A stretch of 64,000 nucleotides of DNA from positions 124,001-188,000 of the forward strand of contig NC_016638.1 of NCBI RefSeq assembly GCF_000238995.1, in the 5' to 3' direction. This DNA is from Mycoplasma haemocanis str. Illinois. GTDB lineage: Bacteria > Bacillota_I > Bacilli_A > Mycoplasmatales > Mycoplasmoidaceae. Under the pieces are notes generated by a model. The model had not been told where the DNA came from, did not search any database, and saw only the letters and a list, made by a program, of their open reading frames with translations. The position numbers were made by a program, and so were the translations under genes. Below are positions 35,212 to 46,061 of the stretch, in pieces (position 1 is the first letter of the stretch; each line of letters begins with the position of its first letter).

Positions 35212-35846
35212 TCTTTAGAACAATATTTCTTGATTAACTTAAAGGTATTGTCGTTACTTCCTTTGAATGGCTTAGAGTAGATACTCTTGCATCACGCTTC
35301 TAATTCAGTTCATTTGCTTTTATTATTGTCCTTAGAATAGCCTTCTTTTAAGCTCTTAAGGGTGCCATCTAGGATTTCATCTGTATCTTTATGAGAGTTT
35401 AACGACTCGTACTTAGATTTGAAATCGCTCTCTTTATTACTACTTTGCTTATCTATTAACTTAACATCTGTAATTTTCTCTTGAATGGATTGAATACAGT
35501 ACTTCCTGACTGTCTTCAGCAAATCTATCTTCTCTTCAGAAAAGTAACTCTTATATACGGATTTATAAGATTTTAAGCATCAGCCTTTGATGGCCTTTAT
35601 TTGCTCCTTTTCTCCGGTTATAGATTTCAGTTCTTTAAGATCTTCAGGAATTTTTCCATTCTCGGAAGATAATTTTTCAAATTGAGACTTTCAAGAGGGA
35701 TTAAACTCTTCATCGGTGCCCAAAATATCGTCTTTTACTTTGTTAAAGATATCTTCCTTAGAAGATAAGTAAAGCCCTCCAACTCCAAGACCTGCAGTTC
35801 CTGTAGCTCCGGATAAACCAATGGCTATTTTTGCAAAGTTAGTCAT
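35208..35846 (-). CDS. WC-pair array protein, family A (apparent chimera)
   Basis: A 212-residue protein with cysteines at 90 (GWC), 117 (KYC), 186 (AWC) and 209 (KYC). Residues 1-118 follow the gene at 50210-50869 ('GLYLSSKEDIF', 'VKDDILGT', 'SWKSQF.KLSS', 'DLLK.V.KYCIQS'), whereas residues after 118 follow the gene at 49578-50210 ('EK.T..KLI.K..SN.ES.FK.KY..LNSH', 'DILD.TLK.LK.GYS'). The switch point is the conserved KYCIQS. It is the last gene of the middle leftward run. Confidence 0.9.
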
Positions 35847-36508
35847 TAAGAAGTTTTAGTACAGTATTTCTTCATGTTCTTAAATAGATCACTTTCTCCT
35901 GTAAATGGAGAATTGTAATGTTTGTTACATCACGCTTGTAAATCAGCTCACTTTGTATCTCCTTGTGAATCTGCCGAGTCCTTTCAAGAGGCTAGCTCAG
36001 AATTTAAAACTCCATCTTTAGATGCATCATGATTCTTAAGAGATTTATAGTTGGTTACAAAATCAGTTTGATCACTAGATTCGCTTAACACCTTGTTACT
36101 GGTTTTCCCGCTGATAGTGGATTGTAGTTTCTCTTTTGTGCTTTGAATGCAGTAGGTCTTTACTTCCTTTAAAAGGGATTCATTCGATTTAGATAATGAG
36201 GTTTTGTATGTCTGTGTATAAGAATTCTTGCATCAATTTTTTAGAGCCTCTCTGGAGGCCTCTAAATCACTATTAGTATGTTTTTCCTTTAACCTCTTAA
36301 GTTCCGAAGACAGTTCTCCTTTATATGATATTAACTTTTTATGTTGATCCTTCCAAGAATCATTAAATTCAGATGAAGTTCCTAAAACGTGATCTTTAAC
36401 TATATTTCCAATAGTTTCCTTAGAGCTAAAGTAAACGCCACCGATAGTTAAACTTCCAGTCCCCCCAATTCCGATTAAAGTTGCTATAGTTTTGGTCGCA
36501 CCAGTCAT
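35846..36508 (-). CDS. WC-pair array protein, family A
   Basis: A 220-residue protein with anchor 'IATLIGIGGTGSLTIGGVYFSS' and 'KETIGNIVKDHVLG'. Cysteines at 93 (NWC), 120 (TYC), 194 (AWC) and 216 (KYC). It has a full-length twin at 41163-41825 with the same length and the same cysteine positions ('STKEKLQS', 'GNKVLS', 'LFKN..KYCTKTS'). Its stop overlaps the ATG of the next gene downstream (TAATG at 35846). Confidence 0.9.
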
Positions 36509-36560
36509 TACTTTCTTTAGGCTTTTAGTTGTGGCGTCGGGGATACATTTAAATTCATGA

Positions 36561-37130
36561 CTATTTTTTACAGAATGTTTCCATTAATTTGAATGTTGGA
36601 TTATCCTTTCCTCTGTATGGTTTCTTAGATGTAGAGTTACACCAAGCTTTAAAGTCTTTAATATCACCATCTTCAGGATTATCTTTTAGAGATTCTTTTA
36701 TTTTCTGAAGCGATTTGGGCAGATCGCCTGAGTAATCCTTTAATTTCTTGTAATTGGTTTTGTGCTCTTTAGTTTCCTTAGCTAATGAATCTCCAAACTT
36801 TTCAAATAGGGATTGAATACAGTTCTTTTCAACTTTAGCTAAAAGAGAGTTGTTGTCAGATTGCAAAAAACTTCTATAGGTTTGCAAATAGCTCTCACTA
36901 CACCATTTTTGCAGGTCTTCTTTACTCTTTATGTTTTCAAAATCTCCTTCCTTTATATCTTTAAATTTTTGTTGTCAAGAGTCGCTAAATTCATCATTAT
37001 TTCCAAGAACTCTGTGACGAACATAGTCATGTATTGTCTCTTTAGTGCTTAAATACAAAGTTCCAATTCCCCCAACAGCTGATAAAGCCCCGATAGCTCC
37101 CAATCAAGCCATATTTTCGACAACAGGCAT
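36561..37130 (-). CDS. WC-pair array protein, family A (shortened)
   Basis: A 189-residue protein, the shortest intact family A member. The ATG at 37128-37130 is used here; a second in-frame ATG at 37112 is possible. Anchor 'MAWLGAIGALSAVGGIGTLYLS'. Cysteines at 77 (KWC), 104 (KNC, not aromatic), 164 (AWC) and 187 (TFC). The stretch between the anchor and the first WC is about 13 residues shorter than in siblings. The tail 'FKLMETFCKK' is like the tail of 43277-43921. Confidence 0.88.
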
Positions 37131-37774
37131 TAATTAGTTTTGATGCATAATTCTTTACCTACTTTAAATGTGTCTCCTTCTTCGGTAAACGGTATAGATC
37201 GTATCTTTTTACATCAGTTTTGCAGTTCAACCCATTTTGTGCTGACTTCTGCAGATTTAAGCCCTTTTAACTCTGCAGGCAGTTTCCCCTTGTTAGCTTC
37301 ATCATAGTTTTGTATCTTGTTAAAGTTAGTTGAATAGTCGGATTGACTCTCATTAGTTTCATTACCTAGAAGTTTGTGATTGCCTGTAAGTAGGGAAGTC
37401 AGTTTCTCTTGCAAACTTTGGATGCAATACTTTTCTACTTTTTTAAGTCTTGAGTTATTTTTGTAGCTAAAGACACTTTTGTATACGTGGGAGTATGACT
37501 TAGAACATCAGTCTTTTAAAGCTTCTGCACCTTTTTCTTCGTTATCGGAATATTGCGTTTTTATATTCTCCAATTCCGGAAATTCAACTTGAGATTCTTC
37601 TTTCATTTGCTTAAATTTAAATTTTCAAGAATCATTGAATTTACTTTCAGTACCTAGAACTCTACCCTTAACTTGATTTCCTATGGAATCTTTGGTATAC
37701 AAGTACAACCCACCTATTCCGATGCCACTCGTAGTACCAACCGCCCCCAGTCCCGCAATCACTTTCCACGTCAT
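37130..37774 (-). CDS. WC-pair array protein, family A
   Basis: A 214-residue protein with 'GIGGLYLYTKDSIGNQVKGRVLG' and 'SWKFKFKQMKEES' near the start of the body. Cysteines at 90 (DWC), 117 (KYC), 188 (NWC) and 210 (ELC). Its full-length twin is at 51531-52172 ('FKFKQMKEESQ', 'FPELE.IK', 'IPFT.EGDTFKVGKELCIKT'). In both twins the last cysteine follows Leu. Stop overlaps the ATG downstream. Confidence 0.9.
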
Positions 37775-37789
37775 AAGATTGTTGGAAAT

Positions 37790-38440
37790 CTAGGCTTTCT
37801 TACAAAACGTTTCTGTTAATAGGAATAGGTTATCTTTGCTCCCCTTAAAAGCTTTCTCCAAAGATTTAGAACATCAATTTTGAATGGCTGTTCATTGAGT
37901 TTCCTCTTGACCATCTTTAAAGTTATTTTTGAGTTTTAATAATTCACTGTCTAACTTCCCTTGTTGTTCTTTATATTCCTTTAGTTTTTTGTAATTTGTC
38001 TTGAATGTCTCCTTGTCAGTGTTTCCAGTTAAAACGGGCAATTTATTGGCTTCAATCTTGTCTTTAAGTTGCTGTATGCAGTACCTTTTGGTTAAGTTTA
38101 AGAGTTGTTCATTTTCTCTTGTGAATATATTCTTGTAAGATGAGATTTTTGCGGAGTTACATCATCCCTTCAAAGCTTTAACTCCAGCCCCACTTTCTTT
38201 GGTATTGTGAACTTTTCGTATTCTTTTTAAATCGGAAATTAATGAATCTTCTGGAGCCGCTAATAGTTGTTCATGTTTTTGCTTTCAAGAGTCATTAAAT
38301 TCATCTTCATCTCCTAAGAATTCGTGACCAATTTCATTATCTATAGTTATGTTGGTTCCATAATAAAGGCCTCCGACTCCAGCAGTTCCAGTACCTAAAG
38401 CGCCAAGAACTCCCAAAGAGACTTTTAACAATGCAGTCAT
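37790..38440 (-). CDS. WC-pair array protein, family A
   Basis: A 216-residue protein. The N-terminal half is close to 43277-43921 ('SLGV.GALGTGTAG..GLYYGT', 'EFNDSWKQKHEQLL', 'EDSLIS.LK.IRK'), but the tail 'KAFKGSKDNLFLLTETFCKKA' matches 52184-52837 instead. Cysteines at 94 (GWC), 121 (RYC), 190 (NWC) and 213 (TFC). This is one of four genes that together show all combinations of two N-halves and two tails. Confidence 0.9.
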
Positions 38441-38497
38441 CTATTATCGATAATAACTCTTCTCTACTTTTGTTTCAGTGAAAGAAAAAACCAAGCT

Positions 38498-39052
38498 TTA
38501 TTTGTTATCTATACAACGATCTATTATCTTCTTATAGATATCATCTCCCTCATCATCTATCACCTTAGTATTTCACTTAGATTCACATCATCCTTGTAAT
38601 GCATCTTGAGAATCTTTATTGTTATCTTCTATTTTGGAAAGCCCACTCTTGATGCGTTTCAAATCATTCAATAGACCAGAATCACTTTTGTTGGTTATGG
38701 ATTTCACTCTTTCCCCTCAGTTAGAAGAAAGTGGCTTTCCTACTTTTTCACTGATAGTTTTAGGTAGTAGTACACATCACTGTTTGGCTTCTTTAGAGTT
38801 GTTCTTTAAACATCACTCTTTAGCCACCCTTCCCCCTTCAGCATTAGAGCTATCTTTAGTGATTTCCGCTTTCTTAGTTTTAAGAGCAGCTATAAATGCG
38901 TTATCGGATTTAAATTTTTTAAAGATAAGTTGATATTCTTCATCTGTAAAAGACTTCTCTTCCGTTCCTATCAATTTGTAGGCACCAAAAGCCCCCACAC
39001 CTCCCACGGATGCTCCCCCAAGGATGGATAACAAAGCTAATTTAGAATCCAT
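38498..39052 (-). CDS. WC-pair array protein, family B
   Basis: A 184-residue protein with anchor 'LALLSILGGASVGGVGAFGAYKL' and 'FTDEEYQLIFKKFKSD'. Cysteines at 81 (EWC), 93 (QWC), 156 (GWC) and 180 (DRC). The first two pairs are only 12 residues apart, as in the other family B genes. The tail 'WCESKWNTKVI...IYKKIIDRC' is the B/G type. A 57-base gap separates its stop from the family A gene downstream. Confidence 0.88.
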
Positions 39053-39055
39053 ATA

Positions 39056-39646
39056 TTAAACAGTATTGGTGCATCATTTCTCAACTCGTTTGTAATTTTT
39101 ATCATCTCCATCATATAGCTCCATACCCAAATGAGAGTTACATCACTTCTTAAGATCTCCTTCCGTCAAAGTATCTTGCTTCTTATTCTCCATTTCTTGT
39201 TCTGGAATTTTTAAATCATCATTTTGTGTGTACTTTTTGTAATTTTCAACTTGTTGGGTTAGAGAGGTGGCCACAGTTTTATTGTTCTTGGAGAGCTTGT
39301 CCTTTGCGGAGGGCGCCAGACAGAAAGCTTTGACTTTATTGTATAAATCGAGAGAATAAGGTTTATTTAGGGATTCTAGACATCATTGTGACAATTCATT
39401 TTTAGTAAGAACGCCCTTATCGTCTATCTTAAAACTAGGAGTCTTGGAAATAACCTCTTTGTAGATGTACTCTTGGATTTCTCATCGTGAATCTTCCGCT
39501 TTCCTTAATATGGTCTTTCCTAATTTTTCTAATTCTTGCCTAATAGTTACATTCGCTTGTTTCGGCTTAAAGTAAATAACACCTGCTGTGCCAACAGCTC
39601 CAGTAGTCACTGAGGCTATGGATATTAACTTAACTGATGCCGTCAT
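39056..39646 (-). CDS. WC-pair array protein, family C
   Basis: A 196-residue protein: anchor 'LISIASVTTGAVGTAGVIYF', then 'KPKQANVTIRQELEKLGKTIL' (in two pieces) and 'EDSRWEIQEYIY'. Cysteines at 89 (QWC), 109 (AFC), 169 (KWC) and 192 (KWC). It is the best template for the broken family C copy at 52874-53317. Unlike the other family C genes it is not preceded by a family D gene. Confidence 0.89.
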
Positions 39647-40293
39647 TATCCTTTCTTGCAGAAAATCTCTACAAGCTTAAAGTCATTATTATTGGATCCT
39701 TTAAAAGGCTTTTCGAAGGTTTCAGAACATCAACTTTGAAGGGCTTTCCATTCGGTATCTGTTGGACTTTCTTTAAAACTTTCCTTTAAAGCTAATAGCT
39801 TAGAATCCAACTTCCCATTCTTCTCATCATGAGTTTTTAATTTTTTGTAATTGTTTTCAAAGGTAGATTTATCTGTGTTTCCGGATAGTGTGGGCTTCTT
39901 ATCGTTGGTAAGCTTGTCTTTAATAGGCTGAATACAGTACTTCTTAACTTCTATTAATAAGTCATTGTTCTCAGATGAGAAAGCGTGTTTGTATGTCTGT
40001 GAATAAGCATTTTTACATCAATTGGCCAAAGCTTTATGTCCTTCAGACTTTGCATTGTCAGAATACTTCTTTTTTATCTCATTTAATTTAGGAGAAATAG
40101 AATCCTTTGAATCTAAAAGCTTCTTGTGCTGACTCTTTCAAGACTCATTAAAATCTACTTCCTCTCCTAAAACATCGGACTTTATTAAGCTTCCTATAGT
40201 TTCCTTAGAAAAATAATAAACACCCCCTACTGTTGCCCCAGAGGCTCCAGTTACGGAGGATAAGAGTGCTCCGATTTTCGCTGTACTTGTCAT
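39646..40293 (-). CDS. WC-pair array protein, family A
   Basis: A 215-residue protein. The N-half ('KETIGSLIKSDVLGE', 'SWKSQHKKLL', 'GHKALANWCKNAYSQTYK') matches 52184-52837, but the tail 'EKPFKGSNNNDFKLVEIFCKKG' is like 43277-43921. Cysteines at 93 (NWC), 120 (KYC), 189 (SWC) and 212 (IFC). It follows the small membrane ORF at 40293 with a TAATG overlap. Confidence 0.9.
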
Positions 40294-40418
40294 TACTTAT
40301 TGTCTACTTCTGCAGGAATACGTTTTAACTTCTTGGAAGAGAATTTATATATTAGAAGTACACCAATAATCAACACTATAAGCATTAAGATTACTAAAAC
40401 TACACTTAGGATAGACAT
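40293..40418 (-). CDS. Small single-helix membrane protein downstream of a family G gene
   Basis: A 41-residue protein: MSILSVVLVILMLIVLIIGV (one helix, residues 2-24) then a basic tail 'YKFSSKKLKRIPAEVDNK'. It starts 20 bases after a family G stop and overlaps the next family A start. A second unrelated-in-detail but similar 39-residue membrane ORF follows the family G gene at 53497. No family is recognised. Confidence 0.6.
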   Translation of the reverse strand: MSILSVVLVILMLIVLIIGVLLIYKFSSKKLKRIPAEVDNK

Positions 40419-40438
40419 ATTGAATCCGAATAAACGGA

Positions 40439-41110
40439 TTAAGAGTTAAGAGGTTGAGCCTCAGTACAACGACTAATTACCTTTGAATAAAAGGTTTCAT
40501 AATCATTACTTTCTATCTTTACTTCTAATTTAGTTTTGCACCATTTTTCCAAAGCGGAAGAATACTTATCCTTTTGAGTATTGGCGGAGGATACCTCTTC
40601 CGTTATGGTGTTATCTATTGCTGTTAGGTGTGATTTCAAATCAGAATCTTGTGTGTGTTGTGTTTTTAAAGCTTCAAATTTATTATTTCAATTGGTGGCA
40701 AGGACTTTCCCCTCTCTATTTAATTTATCTCTGATATCAGATGGGGGTGTAACACATCTAGATTTAGCCTTCTTTAGATAATCTTTTATATTTTGATCAC
40801 TTAAATTCTTATTTATAGCTTCTTTACATCATTTTTCTAAAGCCACTTTTGTCTTGTCTAAATCCATACTATCCTTGCTTTTAATTTCAGCATCAAATTT
40901 GGATAAATCCGATACTAAAGCCTCGTCGCTTAGCTTTAAGTGCTTGGCAGCCAATTTTCAAGCATAACTATCACCTGACCTTATTAGTGATAAACCCTCC
41001 TTGCTAATACGATCTCCTATTGTCTTTTTTTTCATAAGAAGATAACCTCCTCCGCATGCGCCAGCAATACCAGCTAAACTCAGAGCTCCAATACCTGCAA
41101 CTTTAGTCAT
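40439..41110 (-). CDS. WC-pair array protein, family G
   Basis: A 223-residue protein with anchor 'VAGIGALSLAGIAGACGGGYLL' (Cys19), then 'KKKTIGDRISKEGLSLI' and 'WKLAAKHLKLSDEAL'. Cysteines of the repeats at 95 (KWC), 119 (SRC), 191 (KWC) and 215 (SRC); here Arg replaces the aromatic residue in the second of each pair. The C-terminal EAQPLNS extension is unique among family G members. Relatives: 44143-44793 and 53497-54147. Confidence 0.89.
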
Positions 41111-41162
41111 TTACACAGTAAATTAACTTTGTATTTATGTAGATTCTCGGTAGTGGGAACTA

Positions 41163-41825
41163 CTAGGACGTCTTAGTGCAATATTTCCTTAAATTCTTAA
41201 ATAGATCTGTAACTCCCTTGAAAGGATAATCGTAATGATTCTCACATCATTTTTGCAAGTTACTTCAATCGCTATCTGCTTTGGTTTCCGCTCCATCTTT
41301 CCAGGAGGCAAGAGTACTATCTAAAACGCCATTATTATTGGCATCATGATCCTTTAAAGTTTTGTAATTTTTAACAAATTCATCTTTATCTCCAGTCCCA
41401 CTCAAAACTTTATTTCCGCTTCCTGTAGTTAAGGAGGATTGTAATTTTTCTTTTGTGCTTTGAATACAATAGGTTGTTACTTCCTGTAGAAGGGATTCTT
41501 GGGCTTTGGATAATGAGGTTTTATATGTCTTTTTGTAGGAAGTTTTACATCAGTTTTTAAGGGCTTCTATGGATTCAGATAATTCACTATTTATATATTT
41601 CTCTTTTATGTGCTTAAGTTCCGGAGAAAGTTCTCCTGTATAAGATAAGAGCTTTTTATGTTGGTCTTTTCAAGAATCGTTAAATTCGGGCGAAATTCCT
41701 AAAACTTTATCCTTAACTAAATTTCCAATAGTTTCTCTGGAGTTAAAGTACACGCCACCTACAGCTAAACTACCTGCACCCCCAATACCCCCTAAAGTTA
41801 ATATGGACTTGACTGCTCCCGTCAT
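41163..41825 (-). CDS. WC-pair array protein, family A
   Basis: A 220-residue protein, twin of 35846-36508: same length and cysteines at 93 (NWC), 120 (TYC), 194 (KWC) and 216 (KYC). Differences are scattered substitutions, which suggests an old whole-gene duplication rather than recent copying. The anchor 'ILTLGGIGGAGSLAVGGVYFNS' keeps the G-rich register. Its ATG overlaps nothing upstream, but its start codon region meets the stop of the gene at 41825 (TAATG). Confidence 0.9.
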
Positions 41826-42478
41826 TAGGTTCCAGCTTTAATACAGTACTTTTTCGCTATTTTAAAGTCCTCAAGGGTTTCCGTTGTAAGATACTTCTTT
41901 TGAATTTCCTTGCAATATGATTGCAATGACTTTCATTTGCTATCTGCTTCTGTATTTGCATTAGGAGCTAGATCTTGAAGTTTCTTAGGTAGCTGTCCTT
42001 CCGAACTGTTATGGTCTTTTAATTTCTTGTAATTTTCTTTAAATTCAGCCGCGTCTGTATCAGAATCGACAGCCAATACCTTTCCGTTATTTCCCACACT
42101 TGCAACCACTGATAATTGATCTTTGAAAATTTGAGTGCATCACTTTTCTGTTTCTTGTAGGATCAAATCATCTCCCTTTTTAGAAAAAATTCTCTTGTAA
42201 GTAGAAGAGTAATTTTTTTGGCAGTAAAGAAATAAGTCTTTACTACTTTTAGCTGTCTTTATCTTTTTAAGATCTTCACTTAAAGTTTCGTTATTGTCCG
42301 GAAGCTGTTTATATTTGTGTTCCCAAGTACTCTTGAAGTCGTCGTAATTCTTAAGAATCTTTCCTTTTAATTTATTCCCAATAGTCTCTAAAGAGGAGTA
42401 ATAGATACCGCCTATTCCCGTTCCCGTAGTTCCGATAGCTACACTTCCAAGTGTAGCTAATTTAGTAGCAAAAGTCAT
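41825..42478 (-). CDS. WC-pair array protein, family A
   Basis: A 217-residue protein with 'GIGGIYYSSLETIGNKLKGKIL'. The cysteine context differs from siblings: 86 (LYC), 114 (KWC), 189 (SYC) and 212 (KYC), so Tyr and Trp are swapped in the first pair. The twin gene 50869-51522 has the same positions and the same swap ('YC.KNYSSTYK.IFS', 'WCTQ.FKDQL', 'TLEDFK.AKKYC.K.GT'). Confidence 0.9.
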
Positions 42479-42489
42479 ATTGTCTTCTG

Positions 42490-43116
42490 TTAGTTTCCGC
42501 TAACACACCACTTATTGAATGTTTTATATGAACTATCTGTATCTGCAACAAATAAGGCTTTGTTCATGGAATTGCATCAATCTCTTATGTCCTCGGCTTT
42601 CTTGCTTCCCATCTCTGTATGAGTAATCTTCTTTCCATCGATATTGAGTTGAAGATCTGAATCTACAGTGTTCTTTTTATATTCATTGTAGGATTTAGTT
42701 CAACCATCGCTATCTTCAAAGGAGATCAACGCCTTTCCAGAAGTTAATTTTGATTTAACTTCGGTAAGAATGGTGTTTCTGGTACATCTAGTCTTGTACT
42801 TATTTATTAACTCTTCCTTATAAGATCTTCTTTTAGAAATCTCCGCACATCATTTCTTAAGATTAGTCTCATCTACTGGATTTCCTATTTCCTCTTTAGC
42901 TATCGCATCATTTTTGAGTTCCTCCACAATCGTTTTCCATTGTGAATTATGCGTGTCTCCGGAAGTGTGAAGTATAAATTTTTCTCCTTTATGGGTTATT
43001 AAAGTTAGTAGAGATTCTCCTTCTTCTCGCTTAAGATATGGATAAGCAATCACTCCAGCACTACCAGTAGCTCCAATACCCCCGAAACCCAGCAAAAGTT
43101 TTAATTTTGAATCCAT
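42490..43116 (-). CDS. WC-pair array protein, family F
   Basis: A 208-residue protein with anchor 'LLLGFGGIGATGSAGVIAYPYL' and 'THKGEKFILHTSGDTHNSQW'. Cysteines at 90 (KWC), 111 (TRC), 181 (DWC) and 204 (KWC). It is the most divergent family F member: the second pair is RC, and the middle region carries 'ITHTEMGSKK'. The tail 'LFVADTDTSYKTFNKWC' aligns with that of 30668-31300. Confidence 0.87.
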
Positions 43117-43276
43117 ATTGGCACTAAGTTTACGCTATTTTAGATCCCTGTTTTGAGTTAAAAAATCTTTATTCTGTCCATAACCACTTTCAAATAATGT
43201 TCTTAAAAACTGAATTTTTAAATCGTTCTTTTTCCGTGCTCTGGTTAAAACAAAGATGATAGTGTGAAATTCGTAG

Positions 43277-43921
43277 TTATTTCTTACAGAAGGTTTCCAC
43301 CAATTTAAATGAGTTATCTGTAGATCCTTTAAATGGCTTTTCTATTTCTGAAATGCATCATTCTTTTATCTTCCCTCAATTCTCATTAGCCTTTCCGGCA
43401 TTGAAACTATCTTTTAGTTCTTGAAGGAAAGAATCCAATTGTCCGCTCTTTGAAACATCGTAATTATCTAACTTCTTGTAATTGGTTTCAAAGTTACTTT
43501 GACCGTTATTCATATCCACTAAAGCTCCAGTGCCTATTTTGTCTTTAATGGGTTGAATACAATACTTTTTGGCTAAATTTAAAAGTGATGTATTTTCACT
43601 GATGAATATGTTCTTGTAGGATGCACTTCTTATTGAATTGCATCATTCTTTTAAAGCGTTAGCACCGTCTTCATTGGACTTAGTGTTGTAGGTTTTTCGT
43701 ATGTTTTTTAAACCAGAAATTAATGAATCTTCTGCAGACTCTAGTAGTTGTTCATGTTTCTGTTTTCAGGAATCATTAAATTCTTCTTTATTTCCGAGAA
43801 AATCATGACCAACCCTATCACCTATTGATATTTTAGTTCCATAGTAAAGTCCTGCTGCTCCAGCAGTTCCAGTTCCTAAAGCACCAGTAACTCCTAAAGA
43901 GGATTTCAATAGAATTGACAT
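43277..43921 (-). CDS. WC-pair array protein, family A
   Basis: A 214-residue protein. The N-half is near-identical in pattern to 37790-38440; the tail 'EKPFKGSTDNSFKLVETFCKK' is like 39646-40293. Cysteines at 94 (EWC), 121 (KYC), 189 (EWC) and 212 (TFC). It is flanked by two of the longer non-coding gaps of the array: 160 bases downstream and 221 bases upstream. Confidence 0.9.
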
Positions 43922-44142
43922 TTATAGATAACGACTAAATATCTTGGAACATATACCTTAGTAACTTGTGCTTTTTCCTTTCATAAATATCTTTCTGCAT
44001 ACCCTTGCCTGAAGCCACTTCCAGAGCATGACGACTATAGATTCAAGAGATAAAAGAATCTTTTACTAATCTAACTTAATTAGGGGGAAGATGCCGCAAT
44101 ACTTTTAATACAACTCTTAGAAATATAGTTATAGAATGTCAA
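43922..44142. other. Non-coding gap in the array
   Basis: These 221 bases separate the family A start at 43921 from the family G stop at 44143. I looked on the minus strand for the small membrane ORF that follows two other family G genes and did not find it; only short, stop-interrupted frames occur. No clear hairpin, promoter or repeat was seen. Confidence 0.4.
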
Positions 44143-44793
44143 CTATGTACATCTACTAATTACTTTAGGATAGGAAGTTTCGTATTTACTATCTTCTAGC
44201 TTTAAACTCAACTGAGATTCGCATCAATCTTGTAAAGCCTTAGAGTATAGATTTTTTTGATTATTAGCACTGGATATTGCCTCGTTTATTGTACTGTTAA
44301 GAGCTTTAAGATTATTTTCTAGATCAGTATCTTGTGAAGTTTGTGTCTTTAAAGTATCGAATTTACCAGCTCAGTTACTAACAAAGGATTTCCCTTCTCT
44401 CTTTATCTTCTCTTTGATATCTACGGGAGAGGTGGTACATCTGGACTTAACTTTATCTAAGTAAGTCTTTATATTATGTTCGCTTAGATCTTTACTAGAA
44501 GCATCTTGACATCACTTCTTTAAAGCCACTTTCGCTTTATCTAAGTCAATATTATTATCCTTAATTTCAGAATCTAAGGGAGATAGATCCTTAAATAAAT
44601 CGGTATCCGATAACTTTAAATGCTTTGCAGCTAACTTTCAGGCAGCAATATCGTCGTTCTTTATTAGGGATAGTCCAGACTTGCTAACTCTATCCCCTAT
44701 TGTCTTTTCACGAATTAAGAGGTATCCTCCCCCACACATGCCAGCCACACCCGCAACACCAAGAACTCCTATTCCTGCAACTTTAATTGTCAT
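44143..44793 (-). CDS. WC-pair array protein, family G
   Basis: A 216-residue protein with anchor 'VAGIGVLGVAGVAGMCGGGYLL' (Cys20), 'REKTIGDRVSKSGLSLIKN' and 'WKLAAKHLKLSDTDL'. Cysteines at 95 (KWC), 119 (SRC), 191 (DWC) and 215 (SRC), the last one being two residues from the end. It is close to 53497-54147 through the first 130 residues. The expected small membrane ORF is missing downstream. Confidence 0.89.
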
Positions 44794-44808
44794 TTTTAGA
44801 CTAGAATC

Positions 44809-45384
44809 CTATGTGCATCACTTCACTATTCGATTGTAATTCTTATCTGTTTCATCTTTTAATTCCACTTCTGAATAGGTACTACATCAATCTTTAAGAT
44901 CGGATTCTTGCAAATTAGACTTCTCCTTATTTCCTATTTCTGACGCTGGAATATTGAGGTCTTCGTGGTTGGAATTACCCTTATATTCATTTAATTTAGT
45001 TGTTAAAGATGAGGCTATTTGTTTACTTTCCTTTGACAATTTATCCTTTACAGAAGGAGCTAAACACCACGCTTTAGCTTTATTGTACAAATCTTCGGAA
45101 TTAGTTTTTTCTAAGGTCATAGAGCATCAAGAGGATAACTCCCCCCCGGTAATGGTATCTTTATTATTTATCTTTAATTTAGGATTATTGGTGACGCTGG
45201 TTGAGTATATGTGAGCCTTTATATCCCATCGAGAGTCGGATTTGAAAGTAAGAATCTTCTTATTTAGTTTTTGGAGTTCTTGCTTTACAGATGCCACTTT
45301 ATTTAGCGGCCTAAAGTAAAAAACTCCCGATGTCGCAACACTAGCAGTTCCCGCCACAGCCCCAACTCCCAATAACTTGTTCAT
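44809..45384 (-). CDS. WC-pair array protein, family C
   Basis: A 191-residue protein starting MNKLLGVGAVAGTASVATSG, with 'FYFRPLNK', 'SVKQELQKLNKKILT' and 'KSDSRWDIKAHIY'. Cysteines at 87 (SWC), 107 (AWC), 167 (DWC) and 190 (KWC). It is the closest relative of 31948-32526, and its upstream neighbour is likewise a family D gene; the two abut with no spacer. Confidence 0.9.
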
Positions 45385-46011
45385 CTAAGTGTGCGTTCCT
45401 CCCGTTTTGTTTCTTGTGCATCAAGATTTCATATTATCCTTTAGTTGTTTATTAGTAGAAGCATGAAGGTGCTTGTTTATAGTGCACCAAGATTTTATTT
45501 TCCCTTTACCTTCCCCTTTATTAGAAGACTTTAAGTTTTCAATTTCCTTTCCATTTTTCCCATTGTTATATGCATCTCAAGCTGTTTCCCATTCACTATC
45601 TTGAGAATTATCAGGAATTACTTCTTTGGTGGTTTCTAAAGTTCTAGTAATTCTGTCTCCTATGTTCTCGGTATCCACGCATCAATGTTTTGTTTTCTCT
45701 AATGTGTCGTAAAAATTACTGCTAGTTCATTTAGTTTCTAGAGCTGTTAAGCATCAATTCTTAATTCCAGCTTTTCAATTGCTTTCTGTGCTGAAATCTA
45801 GATCTTTAATCTTTAGATTATCTTTGGATTCCTTGTATTTTTGGTAATGCTGACCCCAAGCCTCTTCTTCTGATTCGGCATTTAAAAGGATTGCATTAAT
45901 CTCTGTTTTAACGCTTCTGGAGGAATTAGTTTGATAATACATTCCATAAGTAGCAGAACTTGTAACCCCTCCGCCAACGACAGTTAGTAAGCCAATCTTA
46001 GATGGAGACAT
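45385..46011 (-). CDS. WC-pair array protein, family D
   Basis: A 208-residue protein: MSPSKIGLLTVVGGGVTSSA, 'TYGMYYQTNSSRSVKTEI', 'EEAWGQHYQKYK'. Cysteines at 87 (NWC), 111 (HWC), 176 (SWC) and 198 (SWC); unlike two siblings it lacks the anchor Cys7. The Thr/Gly-rich C-terminal extension (RNKTGGTHT) is variable among family D genes. A family C gene follows immediately. Confidence 0.9.
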
Positions 46012-46061
46012 GGTTTCTTCTTTTTAGATTTGCACTGATATCTTTTCCTTAATAAGGAGTA

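Noticed and set aside
43922-44142. A possible third small membrane ORF downstream of the family G gene at 44143.
   Set aside because: All minus-strand frames in the gap are short and interrupted, and none forms a hydrophobic helix with a usable start.
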